DNA of 64,000 nt. Source: Elusimicrobiales bacterium (GTDB taxonomy: Bacteria > Elusimicrobiota > Elusimicrobia > Elusimicrobiales > UBA9959). This document shows positions 22,410-31,755 of the stretch, piece after piece. Where the stretch lies: the NCBI GenBank assembly GCA_031082205.1, contig JAVHLJ010000011.1:1-64000 (forward strand), in the 5' to 3' direction. A program made the position numbers and the translations under genes. The notes under the pieces were generated by a model. That model searched no databases and was not told the origin of the DNA. It was given only the letters and a program-made list of their open reading frames with translations. Every line of letters begins with the position of its first letter. The stretch's first letter is position 1.

Positions 22410-23929
22410 GACTGAAGATAGACGGAAAAGAGACGGAAGTGAAGCCGGGAACCTCGATACTCGAGGCCGCCCAGGCCATGGGCGTCCTCATACCCCGCTA
22501 CTGCTACCACCCGTCCCTCTCCGTCGCCGGCAACTGCCGCATCTGCCTGGTGGAGATAGAAGGCGCGCCCAAACTGGCAACCGCCTGCTCCACCCCCTGC
22601 GCCGAAGGGATGTCGGTGCTCACCTCCAGCGAAAAGGTGCGCGCCGCCCGCCGCGACGTGATGGAGTTCCTGCTGATCAACCACCCGCTGGACTGCCCCA
22701 TCTGCGACCAGGCCGGCGAATGCGGCCTGCAGGACTATTACATGGAGCACGGCCGCCACAAGAGCCGGTTCCCGCAGGCGGACAAGGTCCGCCGCCAGAA
22801 ACGCCGCGACGCGGGCAAATACCTGGTGCTCGACAACGAGCGCTGCATACTCTGCACCAGGTGCGTGCGCTTCTGCGAAGAGGTCACGAAGACCGAAGAA
22901 CTCTGCGTCCGCGAGCGCGGCGACCGTTCCTATATAGACCTCAAGCCCGGCGCGCGCCTCGACAACGACTATTCGCTCAATATCGCCGATATCTGCCCGG
23001 TCGGCGCCTTCACCTCGGCCGATTTCAGGTTCAGGAAGCGCGTCTGGTTCCTGGAGCGCACCCCGTCGGTATGCGCCGGCTGCGCCACGGGCTGCCCCGT
23101 GGAAGTCCATCACAGCGGGGGCGCGGTCTACCGCCTGATGCCGCGCCCCGAGGAGGGCTTCCCGGCCTGGCTCTGCGACGAAGGCCGCATGACCTACAAG
23201 TCGCTGCGCGCGCCCGGCCGCCCCGCCGCGGCCTTCTGCGAGGAGGGGAACCTCAAGCCCGCCGCCGGCCTGCGCTTCGCGGCCTCGCGGCTGGGCAAGC
23301 TCAAGCCGGAGCAGGTGGCCATCTTCGGCTCGCCTTTCATGTCGCTCGAGGACAACCTCGCCCTTGCCGAGCTGGCCGCGGCCATCGGGACCAGGAACTT
23401 CTGCCTCCATTTCAGCACCGAGCCCGGGATAAAGGACGGGATACTCAAGAACACCGACCATTCGCCCAACGCCCGCGGCCTGTCGCTCATCCACTCGGCG
23501 TACGGCGGCTATACCCGGGAGCAGTTCAGCGAAAAGCTGGCTTCCGGAGAGGTGAAGTTCATACTGGGCCGCAACGAGGAAGTGAAGGCCGCGCTGGCGG
23601 CCGCGAAAGCCGATATCCCGTCCTCGGTATTCTCCTTTTCCGACGAGCCGGCCCCGGGCCGGGCCTGCGTCCTGCCCGCCGCGTCCCATTTCGAATCGGA
23701 CTGCCTCTTCATAAATTACGCCGGCCGCCTGCGGCGCGCCCGCGCGGCGGTGAAGGCCCCCGAAGGCGTACTGCCGGTATGGCAGGCGGCCGACAGGATA
23801 GCCTCCATGGTGGGCGCGCCGATACGGCTGGAGACCCGCGCCGCCGTCCTGGAACGGCTCAAGTCCAGAATACCGGAGCTGGCCGGCGCGCCGCTGGCCG
23901 ACGATAAAGCGGAGTTCGAGCTCAAATGA
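22406..23929 (+). CDS. nuoG: NADH-quinone oxidoreductase subunit G, short form
   Basis: N-terminal 2Fe-2S domain, HPLDCPICDQAGECGLQD, CILCTRCVRFCEEV; CAGCATGCPVEV...C; only 507 aa. Confidence 0.93.
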   Translation: MRLKIDGKETEVKPGTSILEAAQAMGVLIPRYCYHPSLSVAGNCRICLVEIEGAPKLATACSTPCAEGMSVLTSSEKVRAARRDVMEFLLINHPLDCPICDQAGECGLQDYYMEHGRHKSRFPQADKVRRQKRRDAGKYLVLDNERCILCTRCVRFCEEVTKTEELCVRERGDRSYIDLKPGARLDNDYSLNIADICPVGAFTSADFRFRKRVWFLERTPSVCAGCATGCPVEVHHSGGAVYRLMPRPEEGFPAWLCDEGRMTYKSLRAPGRPAAAFCEEGNLKPAAGLRFAASRLGKLKPEQVAIFGSPFMSLEDNLALAELAAAIGTRNFCLHFSTEPGIKDGILKNTDHSPNARGLSLIHSAYGGYTREQFSEKLASGEVKFILGRNEEVKAALAAAKADIPSSVFSFSDEPAPGRACVLPAASHFESDCLFINYAGRLRRARAAVKAPEGVLPVWQAADRIASMVGAPIRLETRAAVLERLKSRIPELAGAPLADDKAEFELK

Positions 23930-25050
23930 CGCCGACCATGCCCGATCTCATCCTCGCTCACAAGGACCTTCTGGTCTTCCTGGCCGTCTCTTTCCTGAAG
24001 GTCTGCGTAGTGTTCGGCGCCGTCATGGGCTTCGCCGCCCTGCTGACGCTGGCCGAGCGCAAGGTCAGCGCGCTGATGCAGGACCGCGTCGGCCCCAACC
24101 GGGCTTCGGTGTTCGGCTTCGCGCTGGGCGGGCTCTTCCAGCCCGCCGCCGACGGCCTTAAGCTGATATTCAAGGAAGATTTCGTCCCGCGCTGGGGGGA
24201 CAAGTTCCTCTTCACGCTGGCCCCGCTGTTCGCCCTCTTCCCGGTCCTGCTGCTCTTCGCCGCGCTCCCCTTCGGCAATTATGTCGATATCGCCGGCCTG
24301 CGGATAAACCTGCAGATAGCCGATTTCAACCTGGGCGTCCTCTTCATCCTGGCCGTCTCTTCGCTGGCCATCTACGGCGCCTTCCTCTCGGGCTGGGCCT
24401 CGCGCAACAACTTCGCGCTGCTGGGCTCGCTGCGCGCCGCCGCGCAGATGATCTCCTACGAGGTGGCGCTGGGCCTCACGCTCGTCGGCGTGCTGATGGT
24501 CTACGGCACGGCCAGCCTCCAGGACATAGTCCAGGCGCAGGGGCAGCTGCTCTTCGGCTGGCTGCCGGCCTGGGGCATAGTCTACCAGCCCTTCGCCTTC
24601 CTGCTCTTCCTGGCCGCCGCCCAGGCCGAGAACAAGCGCACGCCCTTCGACGTGGTGGAGGGAGAGAGCGAGATCATCGGCTACTTCCTGGAGTACAGCT
24701 CGATGCGCTTCGCCTCTTTCATGTTCTCGGAGTTCGTGGAGATGATAGTCATCTCGATGCTGGCCGCGACGCTCTTCTTCGGCGGCTGGCAGGTGCCTTA
24801 TCTCCAGGCCTCGGGCTTCGTCTTCCCGTGGGGAGCGGAGATACCGCTGAACCATTACATCGTCGTGCTGCTGCAGGTCGGCAGCATCTCGGTCAAGACC
24901 GTCTTCTTCAGCTGGCTGCTGCTGGTCATCCGCTGGACGGTGCCGCGCTTCCGCTTCGACCAGGTCATGACGCTGTGCTGGAAGGGCCTGCTGCCGCTGG
25001 CCCTGCTCAATATACTCGCGACGGGCGTCGCCATATGGTGGCTCGGATGA
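23926..25050 (+). CDS. nuoH: NADH-quinone oxidoreductase subunit H
   Basis: LAERKVSALMQDRVGPNRA, NKRTPFDVVEGESEIIGYFLEYSSMRFA. Confidence 0.96.
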   Translation: MTPTMPDLILAHKDLLVFLAVSFLKVCVVFGAVMGFAALLTLAERKVSALMQDRVGPNRASVFGFALGGLFQPAADGLKLIFKEDFVPRWGDKFLFTLAPLFALFPVLLLFAALPFGNYVDIAGLRINLQIADFNLGVLFILAVSSLAIYGAFLSGWASRNNFALLGSLRAAAQMISYEVALGLTLVGVLMVYGTASLQDIVQAQGQLLFGWLPAWGIVYQPFAFLLFLAAAQAENKRTPFDVVEGESEIIGYFLEYSSMRFASFMFSEFVEMIVISMLAATLFFGGWQVPYLQASGFVFPWGAEIPLNHYIVVLLQVGSISVKTVFFSWLLLVIRWTVPRFRFDQVMTLCWKGLLPLALLNILATGVAIWWLG

Positions 25051-25610
25051 TAAGGATAAAGAAGGTCGATAACCGCCCGCTGACGCTCGCAGAGCGCCTC
25101 TATTTCACCGAAGTGGCCGCCGGAATGCTGGTCACGCTGAAGCATTTCTTCCGCAATCTCTTTAAGCCGTCCAATATCGTCACTGTCAGCTATCCCGAGG
25201 AGCGGCTGCCGCTGCCCGGCAACGCCCGCCTGCGCACACGGCACCGCCTCAAGCTGCGCGCCGACGGCACGCCCAAATGCGTCGCCTGCTACATGTGCCA
25301 GACCGCCTGCCCGGCCTACTGCATAGAGATCACCGCCGGCGAGTACAGCGACGGCAATCCCGTCGAGAAATACCCGGTCGGCTTCGATATAGACCTGTCC
25401 AGGTGCGTGATGTGCGGCATGTGCGTGGAGGCCTGCCCCGAGGACGCCATCGCCATGGACACGGGGGAGATCCCCGGCGGCGCCCTCGCGCGGGAGGACA
25501 TGTTCATGACCAAGCGCGACCTGCTGCGCAACCTGCCCGGCGAGCCTTCGCTGCTCGGCGCCTCCAACCGGCTGCACAATGAATGGGACCGGAAGGTGAA
25601 GAAGAAATGA
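25047..25610 (+). CDS. nuoI: NADH-quinone oxidoreductase subunit I
   Basis: CVACYMCQTACP and CVMCGMCVEACP, RNLFKPSNIVTVSYPEE. Confidence 0.95.
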   Translation: MIRIKKVDNRPLTLAERLYFTEVAAGMLVTLKHFFRNLFKPSNIVTVSYPEERLPLPGNARLRTRHRLKLRADGTPKCVACYMCQTACPAYCIEITAGEYSDGNPVEKYPVGFDIDLSRCVMCGMCVEACPEDAIAMDTGEIPGGALAREDMFMTKRDLLRNLPGEPSLLGASNRLHNEWDRKVKKK

Positions 25611-26110
25611 GGCCCCTGCTGCTCAACGCCGCCTTCTACCTGCTCTCGGGCGCCATACTGGCCGGGGCAGCCGGCACCGTCCTCCTGCGGCGGCCGCTGT
25701 ACTGCGCCCTGTCGCTGCTCTTCACGCTGCTGGCCACCTCGGGCCTCTACATACTGCTGGGAGCGGAACTGGCCGGCTACCTGCAGATCATAGTCTACGC
25801 CGGCGCGGTCATGGCCCTGTTCATACTGGCCATACACATGACCGGCCAGGACGAGCCGGCCAAACTCCCGCCGCTGCCCCGGCTGCTGCTCATGGCCGCC
25901 GGCGCGGGCGCGGCCGGCCTCTTCGCCCTGCTGATGCTGGCCTCGTCCCGCTTCTTCATCGCTTTCGTCAAACTGGCGCCCGAGCCTTACTCCGTAGCGG
26001 AGCAGGCCGGCCTCATCTTCGGCCGCTACGCGCCGCAGTTCGAGCTGCTCTCGCTGCTGGTGCTGGCGGGCATAGCGGGGGCCGTGCTGGCGGCGAAGAA
26101 GAAGCTATGA
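25607..26110 (+). CDS. nuoJ: NADH-quinone oxidoreductase subunit J
   Basis: AGYLQIIVYAGAVMALFILAIHM; position in operon. Confidence 0.93.
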   Translation: MRPLLLNAAFYLLSGAILAGAAGTVLLRRPLYCALSLLFTLLATSGLYILLGAELAGYLQIIVYAGAVMALFILAIHMTGQDEPAKLPPLPRLLLMAAGAGAAGLFALLMLASSRFFIAFVKLAPEPYSVAEQAGLIFGRYAPQFELLSLLVLAGIAGAVLAAKKKL

Positions 26111-26436
26111 TGAATTTCCTGCCGCTCACCGATTCGGTACCCCTGGCCCACATAGTCGGGCTGGGCGTGGCCGTCTTCGCCGCCGGCGCCTTCGGCTTCC
26201 TGGTGCGCCGCAACCTCATCGTCCTGCTTATGTGCGTGGAACTGATGCTCAACGGCGCCAATATAGTCCTGGTCGCCTTCTCGCGCGCGCCCGGCGCGGC
26301 CGACCCGCAGGTCTGGGTCATCTTCATGTTCGCCGTCGCCGCCGCCGAGGCCGGCGTGGGCCTGGCGCTGGCGGTGCTCATCTGGCGCCGGCTGGGCACG
26401 CTGGACATAGACGCTTTAAAGGAGCTTAAAGGATAA
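26107..26436 (+). CDS. nuoK: NADH-quinone oxidoreductase subunit K
   Basis: RRNLIVLLMCVELMLNGANIVLVAFSR, AAAEAGVGLALAV. Confidence 0.95.
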   Translation: MMNFLPLTDSVPLAHIVGLGVAVFAAGAFGFLVRRNLIVLLMCVELMLNGANIVLVAFSRAPGAADPQVWVIFMFAVAAAEAGVGLALAVLIWRRLGTLDIDALKELKG

Positions 26437-28328
26437 TGGAAGGCAACTTCTACCCGCTCCTCAAATGGATGATACTGCCGCCGCTGGCCGGCTTCGTCCT
26501 CAACGGCCTGATCGGCAGGCGCCTGCTCTCCGAGCGCGCGGGGGGGATACTGGGCTCGCTGGCGATATTCCTCTCCTTCGTTTTCGCCCTGCTCTCGCTC
26601 TCCGACCTGCTCAACCTGCCCGCGGCCGACCGGCTGCTGCGCGACACCATGTTCACCTGGATCTCCGCCGGGCCTTTCACGGTCGATTTCGCGCTGCGTC
26701 TGGACCCGCTCTCGGCCGTCATGGCGCTGGTGGTCACCGGCGTGAGCTTCCTCATACACGTCTATTCCATCGGCTACATGCGCGGCGACAGGGGCTTCCA
26801 TAAGTACTTCGCCTACCTTAACTTCTTCGTCTTCTTCATGCTGGTGCTGGTGCTGGCCGACAACCCGGTATTGATGTTCGTCGGCTGGGAGGGAGTCGGC
26901 CTGGCCTCGTATCTCCTTATAGGCTTCTGGTACGAGGACCCGGAGAAAGCCTCGGCGGGCAAGAAGGCCTTCGTCACCAACCGCATAGGCGACGCCGGCT
27001 TCCTCGCGGGCCTCATGCTGCTGGCGGCCGCCATGCACGCCGGCGGCGTCTACGGCCTGGACTTCGCCACGCTCTCGGCCAACGCGCACCTGGCCGCCGG
27101 CGCCTCTTTCGCCGGCGTCAACGCCGCCTTCCTTATAGGCGTGCTGCTATTCGTCGGGGCCACGGGCAAATCGGCGCAGTTCCCGCTCTATGTCTGGCTG
27201 CCCGACGCAATGGCCGGCCCCACGCCGGTCAGCGCGCTCATACACGCCGCCACCATGGTCACCGCCGGCGTATACATGCTCAGCCGGATGTTCTTCCTCT
27301 ACGAAGCCGCCCCGGCGGCGCTCGACGTGGTGCTCGTCACCGGCTGCTTCACCGCCTTCCTGGCGGCCGTCATAGCCGTAGCCCAGCGCGACATAAAGAA
27401 AGTGCTGGCCTATTCCACCGTCAGCCAGCTGGGCTACATGTTCATGGCCGTCGGCGCTGGCGCCTGGGCCGCCGGCGTCTTCCATCTGACCACGCACGCC
27501 TTCTTCAAGGCCCTGCTGTTCCTGGCGGCCGGCTCGGTCATACACGGCCTCGGCGGCGAGCAGGACCTGTTCAAAATGGGCGGCCTGCGCAGGCACATGA
27601 GGACGACCTTCATACTCACGGCGACGGGCTGGCTGGCCATCTCGGGCGTGCCGCCGCTGGCCGGCTTCTATTCCAAGGACCTGATACTGGAGAAAGTGTT
27701 CAACAGCGGCGCCGGGTTAGTCTGGCTGACCGGCCTGCTGACCGCCGCGCTGACCGCCTACTATATCTCGCGCCTGCTGATACTGGCCTTCATGGACAAG
27801 TACCGCGGCAAAGAGCACGCCCATGAATCGCCCGCCGTCATGACCGTGCCGATGGGCCTGCTGGCCGTCCTCTCCGTCGTCGGCGGCATGGCCGGAGCGG
27901 CCTGGCTGCTGCCTTTCCTGCAGCCAGGCGCCCCGCCCGAACACCACTCGGCGCTGATGATAGCCGTCTCGGTGTCCGCGGCGGCCGCCGGCATCATAGC
28001 CGCCTTCCTGATCACCGGCCGCCGGGCCGAGGACTGGGCCGCCGCCTGGCCTCGGACGCACCGGCTGGTCTATAACAAGTTCTATGTCGACGAGGTCTAC
28101 GAGGCGCTGGTACTCAAGCCCCTGGCCCGCTTCGCCGACTGGACTTTCCGCGTGCCCGACTCCAAGGTGATAGACGGCGCCTTCGTCAACGGCACTGCGC
28201 GGCTGTTCATGTCGATCGGCCGGAACTTAAGCGCCGCCCAGACCGGCAACGCCCAGTTTTACGCGGTAGTGTTCATGGCCGGCCTCTGCCTGCTGCTGGC
28301 GGCCCTCCTGGCGGGGTATTACCTATGA
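26436..28328 (+). CDS. nuoL: NADH-quinone oxidoreductase subunit L
   Basis: FVGWEGVGLASYLLIGFWYEDP, PDAMAGPTPVSALIHAATMVTAGVYML. Confidence 0.96.
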   Translation: MEGNFYPLLKWMILPPLAGFVLNGLIGRRLLSERAGGILGSLAIFLSFVFALLSLSDLLNLPAADRLLRDTMFTWISAGPFTVDFALRLDPLSAVMALVVTGVSFLIHVYSIGYMRGDRGFHKYFAYLNFFVFFMLVLVLADNPVLMFVGWEGVGLASYLLIGFWYEDPEKASAGKKAFVTNRIGDAGFLAGLMLLAAAMHAGGVYGLDFATLSANAHLAAGASFAGVNAAFLIGVLLFVGATGKSAQFPLYVWLPDAMAGPTPVSALIHAATMVTAGVYMLSRMFFLYEAAPAALDVVLVTGCFTAFLAAVIAVAQRDIKKVLAYSTVSQLGYMFMAVGAGAWAAGVFHLTTHAFFKALLFLAAGSVIHGLGGEQDLFKMGGLRRHMRTTFILTATGWLAISGVPPLAGFYSKDLILEKVFNSGAGLVWLTGLLTAALTAYYISRLLILAFMDKYRGKEHAHESPAVMTVPMGLLAVLSVVGGMAGAAWLLPFLQPGAPPEHHSALMIAVSVSAAAAGIIAAFLITGRRAEDWAAAWPRTHRLVYNKFYVDEVYEALVLKPLARFADWTFRVPDSKVIDGAFVNGTARLFMSIGRNLSAAQTGNAQFYAVVFMAGLCLLLAALLAGYYL

Positions 28329-29845
28329 TGATAGGCCCCGACCTGCTCAATATAGCCATCTACCTCCCGCTGGCGGCGGGCGCGCTCATCGCCCTGCTGC
28401 CGCGGGCGAAGGAACATCTCTCGGGGCCGCTGGCGCTGGCCGCCTCCCTGCTGGCCTTCATCCCCGCGCTGGCGCTTTACCTCGGCTTCGACCCGGCGCT
28501 GCCCGGCATGCAGTTCGCGCAGGACCTGCCCTGGCTCTCGGCGCTGGGAGCGCGCTACGCCATAGGCCTCGACGGCGTCAGCCTGCTGATGTTCATCCTG
28601 ACCGCCTTCCTGGGGCCGATAGCGGTGCTCTCGTCGTTCGAAGCCGTGAAGGAACACCGCCGCTTCTACTACGCCTCGCTGCTGGCGCTGCAGACCGGCA
28701 TGCTGGGCGTCTTCGCCGCGCTGGACCTGCTGCTCTTCTACGTCTTCTGGGAGGCGATGCTGATACCGATGTACTTCATCATCGGCATCTGGGGCGGCCA
28801 GCGCAGGATCTACGCCTCGGTCAAGTTCTTCATCTACACCATGGCCGGCAGCCTGCTCATGCTGGCCGCCATACTCTGGCTCTATTTCGGCCATCAGGCT
28901 AAGACCGGAGTCTATACTTTCGCGCTCGGCGCCTACGGCAACGCCGCGGCGGGGGGGACGGGCATGCTCCTGTTCCTCGCCTTCGCCCTGGCCTTCGCCA
29001 TAAAGGTCCCGCTCTGGCCCTTCCACACCTGGCTGCCCGACGCGCACGTCGAGGCTCCGACGGCGGGTTCCATAATACTGGCCGGCGTGCTGCTCAAGAT
29101 GGGCGTCTACGGCTTCATCAGGATAGCGGTACCTTTCTTCCCCGAGGCGGCCATGGCGGCCGGCTGGCCGATAGCGGCCCTGGGCGCCTTCGGCGTGATA
29201 TACGGCTCGCTGACGGCCTGGGCGCAGGGGGATATCAAGAAGCTGGTGGCCTATTCGTCGGTGGCGCACCTGGGCATAGTCATGGTCGGCGTGCTGGTCC
29301 TCGAGCCGGCCGCGGTCGGCGGCGCGGTGCTGCAGATGGTCAATCACGGCCTGAGCACCGGCGCGCTGTTCCTCTGCGTCGGGATGCTCTACGAGCGCCG
29401 CCATACGCGCCTCATGGCCGATTACGGCGGCATAGCGAAGGTCATGCCGGCCTTCGCCGCCGTCTTCATGATAGTCACCCTCTCGTCCATCGGCCTGCCG
29501 GGGCTCAACGGCTTCATCGGCGAGTTCCTCATACTCTTCGGCACTTTCAAGGTCTGGCCCTGCCTGGCGCTGGTCTCGCTGGGCGGCGTGATACTGTCGG
29601 CCGTCTACATGCTGGGCATGTACCAGAAAGTGTTCTTCGGCCCCGTCACTAACCCCGCCAACAAGGACCTGCCCGACCTCAAGGTCCGCGAATGGCTCTG
29701 CGTCCTGCCGCTGCTGGCCCTGATAGTCTGGATAGGCGTCTATCCCAATTTCTTCCTCAGGCGCATAGACGCCGCCGTCAACGATTATATCCGCCTCGCC
29801 GGCGGCCCCAGGCCCGCGGTCACGCTGGCCCAGGAGGGGAAATAA
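28325..29845 (+). CDS. nuoM: NADH-quinone oxidoreductase subunit M
   Basis: FYVFWEAMLIPMYFIIGIWGG, FHTWLPDAHVEAPTAGSIILAGVLLKMG. Confidence 0.96.
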   Translation: MMIGPDLLNIAIYLPLAAGALIALLPRAKEHLSGPLALAASLLAFIPALALYLGFDPALPGMQFAQDLPWLSALGARYAIGLDGVSLLMFILTAFLGPIAVLSSFEAVKEHRRFYYASLLALQTGMLGVFAALDLLLFYVFWEAMLIPMYFIIGIWGGQRRIYASVKFFIYTMAGSLLMLAAILWLYFGHQAKTGVYTFALGAYGNAAAGGTGMLLFLAFALAFAIKVPLWPFHTWLPDAHVEAPTAGSIILAGVLLKMGVYGFIRIAVPFFPEAAMAAGWPIAALGAFGVIYGSLTAWAQGDIKKLVAYSSVAHLGIVMVGVLVLEPAAVGGAVLQMVNHGLSTGALFLCVGMLYERRHTRLMADYGGIAKVMPAFAAVFMIVTLSSIGLPGLNGFIGEFLILFGTFKVWPCLALVSLGGVILSAVYMLGMYQKVFFGPVTNPANKDLPDLKVREWLCVLPLLALIVWIGVYPNFFLRRIDAAVNDYIRLAGGPRPAVTLAQEGK

Positions 29846-31233
29846 TGGAAAAGACCCTGCTGGACCTCATAGCGCCGCTGCTGCTGGCCGCCGTCCCGGC
29901 CATCATAGCCCTGCTCGTGCGCCCCGCCTGGGCGCAGCGCGCCGCCGGCATAGGCCTGGCCGCCGCGCTCTTCAATGTCTTCATAAGCGCCCCGGCGAAC
30001 ATCCTGCCCTTCGGCCAGTCGCTGGTCTATGATCCGCTGACAAAGCTCTTCTGGCTGCTCATACTCGGCGCCGCGCTGGCCGCGGTCGTTCTGACGCCGC
30101 GCGCCGCCTGCGCCTCGGAACTGCCGGCCAACGAGTACTATTTCCTGCTCCCGATATCCGCCGTCGGCCTGATGGCCATGCTGGCCGCCGGCGACCTCAT
30201 CGGCGTCTTCATCGCGCTCGAAGTGGTCTCGCTGCCGCTCTACGCCCTGGCCGCCGCCCGCCGCACCGCCGCCGGCGCCGAAGCCGGCTATAAATATTTC
30301 CTGCTCGGCTCTTTCGGAGCCGCGCTGACCGTGCTGGGCATAGCCTTCTTCTACGGCTCCGTCGGCTCGGCGCTCATCACCTCCGCCGCCGCCATCGCCG
30401 GCCTCACGGCGCATCAGGCCGCCGCCTCGGCGGGCTTCCTGCTCATCATGGCCGGCTTCGCCTTCAAGGCCGCGCTGGTGCCTTTCCACATGTGGGTGCC
30501 AGACGTGTACGAAGGATCGCCGTCGCCCGTCGGCGCCTTCATGGCCTCGGCGGTGAAGGCCGGCGCCGTCCTGGTATTGTTCCGCCTCTTCGTCGCCGCC
30601 GACCTGCCGCTCTACTACAAGGTCTTCTGGTGGGTGGCCGCGCTGACCATGGCCGCGGGAAATATAGCCGCCCTGCCGCAGACGGGCGTGAAGCGCATGC
30701 TGGCTTATTCCAGCGTGGCCCACGCCGGCTACCTGCTGACCGGCTTCATGGGCGGGAAGGCCGCCTTCCCGGCGGTCTACTTCTACCTCGCAGTCTACGC
30801 CGCCGCCACCATCGGCGCCTTCTCGCTGGTGGCCATACTGGAGAAGGAGGAAAAAGGCGTCACGCTCGACGGCCTGCGGGGACTCGCCGCCGCCGATCCC
30901 GCCAAGGCCGCCCTGATGGCCGTCTTCGTCCTCTCGCTGGCCGGCATACCGCCGCTGGCCGGCTTCTTCGGCAAGTTCTGGCTCTTCGCCCAGGCCGTGC
31001 GCGGCGGCAGCCCGGGACTCGTCGTGATCGCGGTCCTCGCCAGCGCCGTCTCGCTCTACTATTACCTCTCGATAATGACCGCCATGTACGCCGGCAAAGG
31101 GGGCGCTTCCGACGCCCCGCGCGCCCGCACGCCGTTCACGCTGTGGCTGCTGGGAGCCTTCGTCCTGTTCGGGGGCCTGGCGGCCGACCTCTTCCTGCTC
31201 CCGGCCGCCCGAGCCCTGCCCTTCCTCCCCTAG
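29845..31233 (+). CDS. nuoN: NADH-quinone oxidoreductase subunit N
   Basis: PFHMWVPDVYEGSPSPVGAFMASAVKAGA, LAYSSVAHAGYLL. Confidence 0.95.
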   Translation: MEKTLLDLIAPLLLAAVPAIIALLVRPAWAQRAAGIGLAAALFNVFISAPANILPFGQSLVYDPLTKLFWLLILGAALAAVVLTPRAACASELPANEYYFLLPISAVGLMAMLAAGDLIGVFIALEVVSLPLYALAAARRTAAGAEAGYKYFLLGSFGAALTVLGIAFFYGSVGSALITSAAAIAGLTAHQAAASAGFLLIMAGFAFKAALVPFHMWVPDVYEGSPSPVGAFMASAVKAGAVLVLFRLFVAADLPLYYKVFWWVAALTMAAGNIAALPQTGVKRMLAYSSVAHAGYLLTGFMGGKAAFPAVYFYLAVYAAATIGAFSLVAILEKEEKGVTLDGLRGLAAADPAKAALMAVFVLSLAGIPPLAGFFGKFWLFAQAVRGGSPGLVVIAVLASAVSLYYYLSIMTAMYAGKGGASDAPRARTPFTLWLLGAFVLFGGLAADLFLLPAARALPFLP

Positions 31234-31236
31234 TCC

Positions 31237-31689
31237 ATGAAAACCTGGTTCTATGTCCTGTCCGCGCTCTACCTGCTGAGCCCGATAGACCTGCTGCCCG
31301 AACGGGCGCTGGGGCGCTTCGGGCTCATCGACGACATCGTGGTCATAGCCGCCCTGTACTGGTACATGGTGAGACGGCCGGCGCTGCGAAAAGCGGGACA
31401 AGAAGAGGGAGGGGGAAATCCCGAAGCGGGGGAGTCGGATAAAGGCGACGGCCCTGAAAACATCGGGGGCGACCGGGACCCGTACAAGGTGCTCGGCGTC
31501 GCGCCCGGCGCTTCCCCCGAAGAGATACGCGGCGCGTACCTTAAGCTGGCCAACAAGTATCACCCCGACAAAGTGGACCACCTCGGCGACGAATTCAAGG
31601 TCCTGGCCCACCGGCGTTTCAAGGAAATACAGGCCGCCTACGAGCGGCTCGCCCCTAAGACACCCCCGGAACAGGGCCGGCAAGCCTGA
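31237..31689 (+). CDS. DUF1232-like membrane segment + C-terminal J-domain protein
   Basis: LSPIDLLPERALGRFGLIDDIVVIAALYWYM; YKVLGVAPGASPEEIRGAYLKLANKYHPDKV (HPD motif); 3 nt after nuoN. Confidence 0.85.
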   Translation: MKTWFYVLSALYLLSPIDLLPERALGRFGLIDDIVVIAALYWYMVRRPALRKAGQEEGGGNPEAGESDKGDGPENIGGDRDPYKVLGVAPGASPEEIRGAYLKLANKYHPDKVDHLGDEFKVLAHRRFKEIQAAYERLAPKTPPEQGRQA

Positions 31690-31700
31690 TAAATCTCCGT

Positions 31701-31742
31701 AAAAAAAAGAGCCGGGAGACGATCTCCCGGCCCTCTTCTTTT
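31701..31742. terminator. bidirectional Rho-independent terminator between convergent genes
   Basis: GCCGGGAGACGATCTCCCGGC stem with A-tract left and CTTCTTTT right. Confidence 0.85.
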
Positions 31743-31755
31743 ATGCCTTAAGAAT

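Noticed and set aside
29785-31683. 632-aa ORF antisense to nuoN and the J-domain gene
   Set aside because: Low-complexity, antisense to well-recognised genes
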